A stretch of 12,138 nucleotides of DNA from Acidobacteriaceae bacterium. Lineage in GTDB: Bacteria; Acidobacteriota; Terriglobia; Terriglobales; Acidobacteriaceae. The stretch covers positions 1 to 12,138 of the forward strand of contig JASHUH010000437.1 in NCBI GenBank assembly GCA_030040115.1, in the 5' to 3' direction. Shown here piece after piece: positions 5,931 through 12,138 of the stretch; position 1 is the stretch's first letter, and each line of letters begins with the position of its first letter. A program made the translations under genes and the position numbers. The notes under the pieces were generated by a model. That model had not been told where the DNA came from. It searched no databases and saw only the letters and a list, made by a program, of their open reading frames with translations.

Positions 5931-7847
5931 TTATGCCGGAGATGGTGAGCCCTCCGGGAACCCGCTCCCGCCCCGGCTTTCGGGCTTGAGAACCTGCTGG
6001 GGTGTCCCGCTGGTGTCGCTCGGCGAAGCCAGCACCGAGCGCAACGGAGGCAGTTCCTTGCCCTCGATGAGCATCTTCACCTCTTCAGCGTCGATCGTTT
6101 CCCGCTCCAGCAGCGCCGCCGCAACGCGGTGCATGGCGTCCTGGTGCGAATCGAGGATGGAGTGCGCCGATTGATAGGCTTCGTCAATGAGGCGGCGCAC
6201 TTCCAGGTCGATCTGCCGCGCCGTTTCCTCGCTGAAGTCGCGGTGCTGGGCGATCTCGCGGCCCAGAAAAATCTGCTCTTCTTTTTTACCAAAGGTCAGC
6301 GGGCCCAACCGGCTCATCCCGTACTCGCACACCATGCGCCGCGCCAGGTCGGTGGCGCTTTCGATATCGCTGCCGGCGCCGGTGGACATCTGGTGGAGGA
6401 AAATCTCTTCGGCCACGCGGCCTCCGTAGGCTGTCGCCAGACGGGTTTCAAGATATTCGCGCGTATAGTTATGCCGGTCGTCGGGAAGGTAGACGGTGAC
6501 GCCCAGAGCCATGCCGCGCGGAATAATAGTGACCTTGTGGATGGGATCGGAGTGCTCGCGCAGGAACGAGACCAACGCATGTCCGGCCTCGTGATAAGCG
6601 GTCACGCGCTTCTCCTCATCGGTGAGCAGCATGGACTTGCGCTCCGCGCCCATCAGCACTTTATCCTTGGCCAGTTCGCAGTCGTACATCGTCACCTGCT
6701 TGCGGTTGGCCCGGGCGGCGTTCAGCGCGGCTTCGTTGACCATGTTGGCCAAGTCGGCGCCGCTAAAGCCCGGCGTCCCGCGAGCCAATACATTCAAGTT
6801 GACGTCGTCGGCGATGGGGACCTTCTTCACGTGCACGCGCAGCACTTCCTCACGTCCGCGCACGTCCGGGAGTCCCACGACCACGCGCCGATCGAAGCGG
6901 CCCGGGCGCAGCAGAGCGGGATCCAGGACGTCGGGGCGGTTGGTGGCGGCCACCAGAATTACGCCGTCGTTCGATTCGAAGCCATCCATTTCCACGAGCA
7001 GTTGATTCAGCGTTTGCTCGCGCTCGTCGTGCCCGCCGCCCAGGCCGGCGCCACGGTGGCGGCCTACAGCATCGATTTCATCGATGAAGATGATGCATGG
7101 GGCATTCTTTTTGCCCTGTTCGAAGAGATCGCGGACACGGCTCGCGCCCACGCCCACGAACATTTCCACAAAGTCAGAACCGGAAATGGAGAAGAACGGA
7201 ACGTTGGCCTCGCCGGCCACCGCGCGCGCCAGCAGGGTTTTGCCGGTTCCAGGAGGCCCCACCAAGAGCACGCCTTTGGGAATGCGCCCACCCAACTTTT
7301 GAAATTTCTGCGGCTCGCGCAGATACTCGATAATCTCCTTCAACTCTTCTTTGGCTTCATCCACGCCCGCCACGTCTTTGAACGTGACCTTCTTCTGCTG
7401 CATCGACAGTAATCGGGCGCGACTCTTGCCAAACGAAAGCGCTTTGTTTCCCCCCGACTGCATTTGCCGCAGCATGAAGAACCAGATGGCGCCGAGCAGA
7501 ACGAAGGGGCCGACGTTGAACAGCAAGGGCAGAAGAATGTTGCTTTGCGGTTCCTTGATGGAGAAGTTGACCTTGGCGTCGAGCAACGCCTTTTCCAGGT
7601 CCTCGTAGTTGGCGGGGATAGTGGTGTGGAATTCTTCTTTGGGGGACGCCTTGAGATGTCCGCGGAGTTCATCGCCCTGAATGGTCGCGTCCTGAACCTG
7701 ACCGCTCTGCACCTTGTCAAAGAGTTCGGAGTAAGGAATCTCCGGGTTCTTGCCCATGTTGGCGCCTCTCTCAACCACGCCCCACAACAACATGAGGCAG
7801 ATGAGAATAAACACCCAGAACATGATGGTTTTGACGCTCGAATTCAC
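5931..7847 (-). CDS. ftsH: ATP-dependent zinc metalloprotease FtsH
   Basis: This 638-residue membrane-anchored AAA+ protease is full length for the family. Two transmembrane helices (about 7-24 and 105-127) flank a small periplasmic domain. The AAA domain has Walker A GPPGTGKT (197-204), pore residues FVG (230-232), Walker B IIFIDE (252-257) and arginine fingers Arg317 and Arg320 in RPGRFDR. The protease domain has the zinc motif HEAGH (419-423) with third ligand Asp494 in GAGSDIE. FtsH forms hexamers that extract and degrade misfolded membrane proteins and short-lived regulators. The C-terminal tail after about 605 is low complexity, rich in Pro, Ser and Gly. The start is GTG with GAGGTG just upstream. 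It lies downstream of tilS in the same direction across a 232-base gap. Confidence 0.98.
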   Translation of the reverse strand: MNSSVKTIMFWVFILICLMLLWGVVERGANMGKNPEIPYSELFDKVQSGQVQDATIQGDELRGHLKASPKEEFHTTIPANYEDLEKALLDAKVNFSIKEPQSNILLPLLFNVGPFVLLGAIWFFMLRQMQSGGNKALSFGKSRARLLSMQQKKVTFKDVAGVDEAKEELKEIIEYLREPQKFQKLGGRIPKGVLLVGPPGTGKTLLARAVAGEANVPFFSISGSDFVEMFVGVGASRVRDLFEQGKKNAPCIIFIDEIDAVGRHRGAGLGGGHDEREQTLNQLLVEMDGFESNDGVILVAATNRPDVLDPALLRPGRFDRRVVVGLPDVRGREEVLRVHVKKVPIADDVNLNVLARGTPGFSGADLANMVNEAALNAARANRKQVTMYDCELAKDKVLMGAERKSMLLTDEEKRVTAYHEAGHALVSFLREHSDPIHKVTIIPRGMALGVTVYLPDDRHNYTREYLETRLATAYGGRVAEEIFLHQMSTGAGSDIESATDLARRMVCEYGMSRLGPLTFGKKEEQIFLGREIAQHRDFSEETARQIDLEVRRLIDEAYQSAHSILDSHQDAMHRVAAALLERETIDAEEVKMLIEGKELPPLRSVLASPSDTSGTPQQVLKPESRGGSGFPEGSPSPA

Positions 7848-8079
7848 AGCACCTCTTCCCGGCGAAGATCGCCCGACCCTCGCCCCCGCATCCCTTAGAC
7901 GTCCGCTCCAACGATGAAGTTACAGAAAGATATACTCCTCCATCGGGGTACAACACCCCGCCCGCCGGCTTGAGCGGTAACTCCGATTGTACTCCTTATT
8001 TTCCGTGAGCCCGGGCGATCGTCTGGCGATCGTCAGCTTAAGGGAAGTCCCACTTTTGCGGGACCGGGCCCCCAGGGTG
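7848..8079 (-). other. tilS-ftsH intergenic leader with small repeats
   Basis: This gap is too short for hpt and holds no gene. On the minus strand a 5-bp stem GTCCC/GGGAC (8047-8064), extended by one pair past a mismatch, lies 15 bases after tilS. A direct repeat GGCGATCGTC occurs at 8014-8023 and 8025-8034. A weak -10-like TACAAT (7991-7986) and a short hairpin GGGGT/ACCCC (7945-7959) lie nearer ftsH. No convincing -35 box was found, so whether ftsH has its own promoter is undecided. Confidence 0.4.
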
Positions 8080-9540
8080 TCACCTCTCCCCCGAGACTCC
8101 ATCCTGGGTAGGCTCTCCGCCTTCGCCGTCGAGAAGGGTCGCGACAACGGCGATGCCCGGCTCCAGCTCAATCTCGACGCCTTTCATCCAAATGATCCGG
8201 CCCTCGAGCTCCAACACCGGCCAAACCGCGCGTCCTGATCCCGTAACCCGCATACGTTCCAGCACTTCCTTTACTTTGCGTAGGCCACTGGAGTAGCGAA
8301 GCCGGATCCGGTCGCCAGGGTTCCAATTCCGCAATCGCGCTATCGCCACCGGCCTGCACTTATTCGATTCAGCTCGGGCGTCTGAAGTCTCAACCCTTGG
8401 AGTTTCGATGTTGAGGCGCAGACCGAACGCAGGGGCGATGATTTCGCCGGGAATGCTGACGACGTACTCCGGCGGGGTGCTTGCGCCGTTTCTGCTCCGG
8501 CGGGCCGGCGCACTTCCTGTGGTCAGGCGCAGTTCGCGGTGTGTTCGCTCCGCGAATAGACCATATTCCAACTCGCGCCTTTCTCCTGCTCGTCCGGTAA
8601 GCGCCAGCGTCCGCAGCGTTTCCACTGCGGCAAAGTCGAGGGCGGCTCCGAGCTTTTCGGCCGCGTGGCGCACGAGACGCCTCTGCAAGGCGGCGGGAAG
8701 CGTGGCAAGGCGGGAAACGTCCAGGGCTAAGCCTTCGACGGCAGCCCGTCCACCTCCGCGAACCGGCCGGCCAGAAAGCAGCAGCCGCGGCGTCAGCCGG
8801 GCCAGCTCCGATCGCCACCACGCCTCTTCGTCCCGAGCCAGCACCGCCATCTGCGCAAGGTGTTCGCGGAGACGAGGATTCCAGCTTTCGAGCAAAGGCA
8901 GCAGCTCATGCCGGATGCGGTTGCGCGTAAAGCTCAAGTGCCGGTTCGTGGAGTCTTCACGCCAGCTTTGTCCCAAGGAGGCCAGGTAAGCCTCGATTTT
9001 GGGCCGCGTCACGCCCAGCAGCGGGCGCAGGATGCGGCCCTCGGGGAACTCCAGCACGGGACGAATGCCGGCGAGGCCCCCGGTCCACGCGCCGCGCAGA
9101 AATTTGGCCAAGACCGTCTCCGCCTGGTCATCCCGGGTGTGCGCGGTGGCGACGGCGTCGAGCTGAGCCTCGGAGATGAGCCGGCGAAACCACTCATAGC
9201 GCAGACGCCGTGCTGCTTCCTCCAGCGTTTCGCGGACTTTGCCGGCTTCGGGGCGGGCCCGTGCTTCCGCCACGGTATCGACGCGGAACTCGTGGAGAGG
9301 GACACCTAGCCGGAACGACAATTCCCGGCAAAAGTCCAGATCGGCGTCGGCCTCGGCGCCGCGCAGGCCGTGGTGCAGATGAGCGGCATGGAGCACCAGG
9401 CCCAGTTCCGCTTTTCGCTCCGCTAACGCGCACAGCAGGGCCACCGAATCCGCCCCTCCAGACAAGCCGACAGCCAGGCGTAAGCCGGGCGTAAACAGTC
9501 TTGTGTCGATCGCCAGCCGCGTTGAGGGAAGGTTGCGCAC
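8080..9540 (-). CDS. tilS: tRNA(Ile)-lysidine synthetase TilS
   Basis: This enzyme uses ATP and lysine to convert cytidine 34 of the CAU-anticodon isoleucine tRNA to lysidine, which makes it read AUA codons. The 486-residue protein has the PP-loop SGGADS (27-32), the family motifs ATAHTRDDQAETVL (131-144), LRPLLGVTR (171-179), DSTN (196-199) and RNRIRHELLP (206-215). It also has a C-terminal TilS-C domain beginning RLRNWNPGDRIRLR (about 402-435). It is cytoplasmic and normally essential. The start is GTG, placed just ahead of the expected N-terminal segment RLFTPGLRLAVGLSGG. The only Shine-Dalgarno-like bases (AAGG) are one base from it, which is too close. A -10-like TATCAT six bases upstream allows a leaderless message. 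It is followed by ftsH. Confidence 0.96.
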   Translation of the reverse strand: MRNLPSTRLAIDTRLFTPGLRLAVGLSGGADSVALLCALAERKAELGLVLHAAHLHHGLRGAEADADLDFCRELSFRLGVPLHEFRVDTVAEARARPEAGKVRETLEEAARRLRYEWFRRLISEAQLDAVATAHTRDDQAETVLAKFLRGAWTGGLAGIRPVLEFPEGRILRPLLGVTRPKIEAYLASLGQSWREDSTNRHLSFTRNRIRHELLPLLESWNPRLREHLAQMAVLARDEEAWWRSELARLTPRLLLSGRPVRGGGRAAVEGLALDVSRLATLPAALQRRLVRHAAEKLGAALDFAAVETLRTLALTGRAGERRELEYGLFAERTHRELRLTTGSAPARRSRNGASTPPEYVVSIPGEIIAPAFGLRLNIETPRVETSDARAESNKCRPVAIARLRNWNPGDRIRLRYSSGLRKVKEVLERMRVTGSGRAVWPVLELEGRIIWMKGVEIELEPGIAVVATLLDGEGGEPTQDGVSGER

Positions 9541-9843
9541 GCCTTGATGATACGGCCCATCGGCCGCGCTGCCCGCGAACCATGCTACGATTCCTCATCC
9601 CCTGAAACGATGGAACGGAGTCGCCGGCATGCCGAGCGCGAACTGGCTTGAGTACGAACTCGAATCCCTGCTTTCAGCCCCTACGGGACCTAACAGCTCC
9701 CGATAAGCATCCTTTGATTGATCGCGGCGGACCGGGATATGCGGCAACTGGTGGCGCATCGCCGGCGTCTGGTGGCTAAAGCCGGTACACTTTTCGCGCC
9801 ATTCTTTCGGCACGGCTGAACCTCCACTGAACCCCCGATTCCG

Positions 9844-9873
9844 CTGGCAATCCCCGCATTCGCGGTGTATAGT
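9844..9873 (+). promoter_or_regulatory. Possible promoter of the membrane protein gene
   Basis: CTGGCA (9844-9849, four of six -35 bases), an 18-base spacer and TATAGT (9868-9873, five of six -10 bases). Transcription would start near 9880, giving a short leader with GGAGG at 9889-9893 in front of ATG 9899. Confidence 0.4.
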
Positions 9874-9896
9874 GCCTCCAATCCCATCGGAGGCAC
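9872..9896 (+). promoter_or_regulatory. Inverted repeat overlapping the ribosome binding site
   Basis: GTGCCTCC (9872-9879) and GGAGGCAC (9889-9896) are perfect 8-base arms around a 9-base spacer. The right arm contains the whole Shine-Dalgarno GGAGG of the membrane protein gene. If the message starts upstream of 9872, this stem would hide the ribosome binding site. If it starts near 9880, only the DNA-level palindrome (operator) reading remains. Confidence 0.5.
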
Positions 9897-9898
9897 AT

Positions 9899-11038
9899 AT
9901 GTTCGGTTCGACCATTCTGGACATTGTCATTGGCATGGTCTTTGTGTTCCTGCTGCTCAGCCTGGTTTGCTCGGCGCTAAATGAACTGATCGAGGCTGTG
10001 CTCAAGAATCGCGCCAAAGACCTGGAGCGCGGCATCAACGAACTGATCGGCGATCCCACGGCCGCCCCACAATTCCTCGACCAGTTTTACAACCATGGGC
10101 TTATCAATTCGTTGTTCCCGGGCACATTCGAGCAGGCGAGCAAGCGCGATTTGCCGTCCTACATTCCCGCAAGCGCCTTTGCTTTGGCTGTGATCGACAT
10201 GGTGGCGAACAAGCCAGCGCCTGGCTTCAGGCTGCCCCCCAACTTGCAGGCCGCCTTTACGATCTTTCAGAGGCAGGCGGCCGGTGACGCAGCCAAACTG
10301 CAAGCTGGTTTGGAGGAATGGTTCAATCACCGCATGGACCGCGTTGCCGGCTGGTACAAGCGCCGCGTCCAGTGGATTCTGGTGGCGCTGGGGATGATTG
10401 TCGCGGTGGCGCTGAACGCCGACACCGTTCAGATCGCGCGGTCGCTCTCGAACGACGCCAGTTTGCGTCAAGGGCTGGTGGCCTCGGCGCAGGCCCAAGC
10501 CAATTCACTCAATTCAGGCTCAACCTCGCAGGCAAGCCCGACCGCCCAAGCCGCGGTCAAGCAAATCCAAGATGAAGTCGCGGGGCTCGGCGCGGTCGGA
10601 TTGCCGATCGGCTGGCAAGAGTCGGAATGGAAGGCGGCGGACACGGCGTCCGGGGCGAGATGGGTAAAGCGCAGCGCCGTGCTTGTGGGCAACCTGGCCG
10701 AAATGCACCTGCTGGGATGGCTGCTGACCGCGATTGCCATCTCCATGGGCGCGCCATTCTGGTTCGATCTGCTCAACCGCTTCGTTGCGGTTCGCTCTTC
10801 GCTGAAACCGCAGACAGAACCCGACTTAGCGCAAGCGGCAACTCCGCCGCAGCCAATTGTGGTGAGCTTGGCTGCGCCGCCACTGCCTGCCCCTCCCGGG
10901 CTGCCCGCCGGGAGTTCGGCTTCCGCAGCGCAACCAGCGCCTGTCGGCGCGGCTTCGGGGCCGATCGTTTCGACCGCGCCGCCGACCACCGACGGAGCTT
11001 CAGGCGGGAACGGAGCTTCGGGAGTGAACAGCCAATAA
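9899..11038 (+). CDS. Uncharacterised inner-membrane protein
   Basis: This 379-residue protein belongs to no family I can name, though the opening (IGMVFVFLLLSLVCSALNE) and FYNHGLI / PSYIPASAFALAVID resemble hypothetical membrane proteins seen in diverse bacteria. Three hydrophobic helices are likely at about 6-26, 157-175 and 268-286. The first is followed by a charged amphipathic stretch (ALNELIEAVLKNRAKDLERG). The segment 180-255 between helices 2 and 3 is Gln/Ser/Ala rich and should lie on one side of the membrane. The last helix ends GAPFWFDLLNRF. The C-terminal 75 residues are a Pro/Ala/Gly/Ser-rich, probably disordered tail. I chose ATG 9899 because GGAGG lies five bases upstream; a GTG at 9872 is in frame but is part of the inverted repeat. 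Function is unknown. Confidence 0.8.
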   Translation: MFGSTILDIVIGMVFVFLLLSLVCSALNELIEAVLKNRAKDLERGINELIGDPTAAPQFLDQFYNHGLINSLFPGTFEQASKRDLPSYIPASAFALAVIDMVANKPAPGFRLPPNLQAAFTIFQRQAAGDAAKLQAGLEEWFNHRMDRVAGWYKRRVQWILVALGMIVAVALNADTVQIARSLSNDASLRQGLVASAQAQANSLNSGSTSQASPTAQAAVKQIQDEVAGLGAVGLPIGWQESEWKAADTASGARWVKRSAVLVGNLAEMHLLGWLLTAIAISMGAPFWFDLLNRFVAVRSSLKPQTEPDLAQAATPPQPIVVSLAAPPLPAPPGLPAGSSASAAQPAPVGAASGPIVSTAPPTTDGASGGNGASGVNSQ

Positions 11039-11088
11039 ACGGAAGGGCCGCTGATTGGGGTTCGGACCTCAACCACGCGGTCGCGGAC

Positions 11089-11120
11089 GGGAAGATTTTT
11101 GCGCCTTGCGGAATCTTCCC
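11089..11120 (+). terminator. Hairpin downstream of the membrane protein gene
   Basis: GGGAAGATT (11089-11097) and AATCTTCCC (11112-11120) form a perfect 9-bp stem. Inside the loop CGC and GCG can pair for three more. It lies 50 bases after the membrane protein stop and 60 bases before the nitroreductase start. It could end the first transcript or be a leader structure of the second. There is no T-run after the stem. Confidence 0.4.
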
Positions 11121-11180
11121 TGTGGGCCGGCGAATCCAATTCGGCGAAACCGACTTTTGCTGAAGGAGTTCTCTGCGCAC

Positions 11181-11804
11181 ATGCCTGCAACCGCGAGCCA
11201 AGTCAACGAAGCCAAGAAGGCGCCGCATGTCGATGGCGTTTTGTCCATTTTCCACGAGCGCTGGAGCCCGCGCTCGTTTGCCGACCGCGAGGTGAGTCCA
11301 GAGATGCTGGCCAAGGTCTTTGAAGCCGCGCGCTGGGCTGCTTCTTCCTTTAACGAACAGCCGTGGCGCTTTATCGTGGGCGTGCGCGGCTCGGAGACCT
11401 ACCACAAGATTTTTGAATCGCTGGGTGAGTTCAACCAGAAGTGGGCGCGGACGGCCCCGGTCCTGATCCTCGACGTGGCGCTCACCAAATTCAGCCACAA
11501 CGGGACGCCCAACCGGGTGGCGTTTTACGATTTGGGCGCGGCCGCGTCCTATATGACGTTGGAAGCCGCCTCGCTGGGCATGGCCACGCACCAGATGGCC
11601 GGGTTCGATCCCGGCAAGGCGCGAGAGCTGCTGGGCATTCCCGACGAGTACATGATTGGCGCCGTCATCGCGCTCGGCTACCAGGACGAGCCGGCAAAGC
11701 TAGGCGACGCGGAGCTGCTTCAACGCGAGCTTGCCCCCCGCAACCGCAAGCCGCTTAAGGAAATTGTCTTTGAATCTTGGGGCAAGCCAATGGAGCTGCG
11801 CTGA
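11181..11804 (+). CDS. Nitroreductase family protein (FMN-dependent oxidoreductase)
   Basis: This 207-residue protein has the nitroreductase fold signatures. RWSPRSF (27-33) supplies the FMN-phosphate arginines, SSFNEQPWRF (55-64) sits at the flavin, AASYMTLEAASLGM (121-134) is the core helix and IGAVIALGY (159-167) is the C-terminal strand. Members are homodimeric flavoproteins that use NAD(P)H to reduce nitroaromatics, quinones or other substrates; the natural substrate here is not evident. ATG 11181 has AAGGAG at 11163-11168, twelve bases upstream, a rather long spacing. No other start in frame fits better, and the residues encoded further upstream do not look like the family. It follows the membrane protein gene at 142 bases, with a hairpin between, so cotranscription is uncertain. 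Confidence 0.93.
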   Translation: MPATASQVNEAKKAPHVDGVLSIFHERWSPRSFADREVSPEMLAKVFEAARWAASSFNEQPWRFIVGVRGSETYHKIFESLGEFNQKWARTAPVLILDVALTKFSHNGTPNRVAFYDLGAAASYMTLEAASLGMATHQMAGFDPGKARELLGIPDEYMIGAVIALGYQDEPAKLGDAELLQRELAPRNRKPLKEIVFESWGKPMELR

Positions 11805-11955
11805 CCGTTTGCGCCGGATCCTTCAGGAGTTTTTGGGGGGCTGCGGGTCTCAGGTTCGAAGAGGCGTCGGCGTACCGATGAACGATGCGCGGACCGGCCA
11901 TAATGGTTGGCGCTCGATCTGGCGGGGTCATCTGCGCGAACGCTCCTGGTTGGCG

Positions 11956-12138
11956 CTAATTCATCCACTCACGGGCGTCTTTCCATAAATCGACGCCGCC
12001 TTCCACGGCGTAGCGATCGATTTCTTTGAGTTCCGCTTCGGTGAAGTCGAGCTTTTTAACGGCGCCGAGGCTGTCATCGAGCTGCTCGACAGTACGGGTG
12101 CCGATGAGCGCCGAGGTGACGTGGCTGTCGCGCAGCAC
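11956..12138 (-). CDS. Aldo/keto reductase, C-terminal part (cut by window edge)
   Basis: Only the last 60 residues are present; the gene continues past the right edge, so the first Met in the window is not the true start. VTSALIGTRTVEQLDDSLGAVKK is the typical NADP-binding C-terminal segment of aldo/keto reductases. It is followed by LDFTEAELKEIDRYAVEGG and an end with DLW, which most resembles the L-glyceraldehyde 3-phosphate reductase (YghZ-like) subgroup. Such enzymes reduce aldehydes with NADPH in the cytoplasm. It converges with the nitroreductase gene, 151 bases away, and I saw no clear terminator between them. Subgroup placement rests on a short stretch. Confidence 0.85.
   Translation of the reverse strand: MLRDSHVTSALIGTRTVEQLDDSLGAVKKLDFTEAELKEIDRYAVEGGVDLWKDAREWMN

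Larger units (their letters stand above)
9541..9898. other. Divergent intergenic region between tilS and the membrane protein gene
   Basis: These 358 bases hold no gene I can support. Short frames are present, such as one from ATG 9629 (25 codons) and one from ATG 9738 whose start reads MRQLVAHRRRLV, but neither has a ribosome binding site. The left end may carry the tilS promoter (TATCAT 9552-9547 on the minus strand). The right end carries a promoter-like pair and the inverted repeat described separately. Confidence 0.5.

Noticed and set aside
6129..7412. Long open frame (427 codons) on the plus strand opposite ftsH
   Set aside because: It is the antisense reading of a highly conserved gene in GC-rich DNA; the translation has no recognisable domain and there is no ribosome binding site.
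9738..9818. Short frame starting MRQLVAHRRRLV, reminiscent of a piece of an IS110-type transposase
   Set aside because: The resemblance covers about a dozen residues, the frame is closed by stops on both sides, and no terminal repeats or further transposase pieces are seen.
9595..10059. Minus-strand frame of 154 codons spanning the intergenic region and the start of the membrane protein gene
   Set aside because: No domain, no ribosome binding site, and it overlaps the well-supported start of the membrane protein gene on the other strand.
1..12138. tRNA, rRNA, CRISPR arrays, phage or toxin-antitoxin and defence genes
   Set aside because: Looked for on both strands; no repeat-spacer pattern, no cloverleaf-like sequence and no such protein motifs were found.

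Overview
The window looks like a chromosomal piece of a GC-rich Gram-negative bacterium, most likely an acidobacterium. This rests on gene style: a BlaI repressor paired with an M56 peptidase that carries a TonB-type C-terminal domain, a PHP/GT4 gene pair, and tilS directly followed by ftsH. It is an inference from remembered gene families, not a database match. There are ten protein genes, one cut by the right edge. I see no rRNA, tRNA, CRISPR array or intact mobile element.

Layout. (1) At 50-1149 (+) a small protein-tyrosine-phosphatase-like gene overlaps an unrecognised gene by 4 bases. (2) At 1165-2908 (-) a BlaI/MecI-type repressor gene is followed, with an 8-base overlap, by a BlaR1-like M56 membrane metallopeptidase gene. 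The peptidase ends in a TonB-C-like domain instead of a penicillin-binding sensor. Upstream lies a good sigma70-type promoter bracketed by two matching palindromes, the best candidate operators in the window. (3) At 3042-5501 (-) a PHP-superfamily metal-dependent phosphoesterase gene precedes a GT4 glycosyltransferase gene in an apparent operon. (4) At 5502-5930 there is no clear protein gene but there is structure: a 56-base hairpin region, a possible 16-residue mini-ORF and a strong 12-bp hairpin just after ftsH. (5) At 5931-9540 (-) tilS and ftsH lie in that order of transcription. The hpt gene that sits between them in Bacillus is absent. (6) At 9541-9898 a largely empty divergent intergenic region ends in an inverted repeat whose right arm contains the ribosome binding site of the next gene. 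(7) At 9899-11804 (+) an unrecognised three-helix membrane protein gene is followed by a nitroreductase-family gene. (8) At 11956-12138 (-) is the C-terminal end of an aldo/keto reductase.

How the parts may work together. BlaI and the M56 peptidase should form a self-regulated signalling pair: the peptidase senses something outside the membrane and inactivates the repressor. What it senses is unknown. TilS and FtsH are housekeeping functions (decoding of AUA and membrane protein quality control). The PHP/GT4 pair suggests synthesis or remodelling of a glycolipid or cell-surface glycan, with substrates unknown. The features most worth following up are the paired operators with the M56-TonB fusion, the ribosome-binding-site inverted repeat at 9872-9896, the uncharacterised PHP/GT4 operon, and the gene coupled to the phosphatase.
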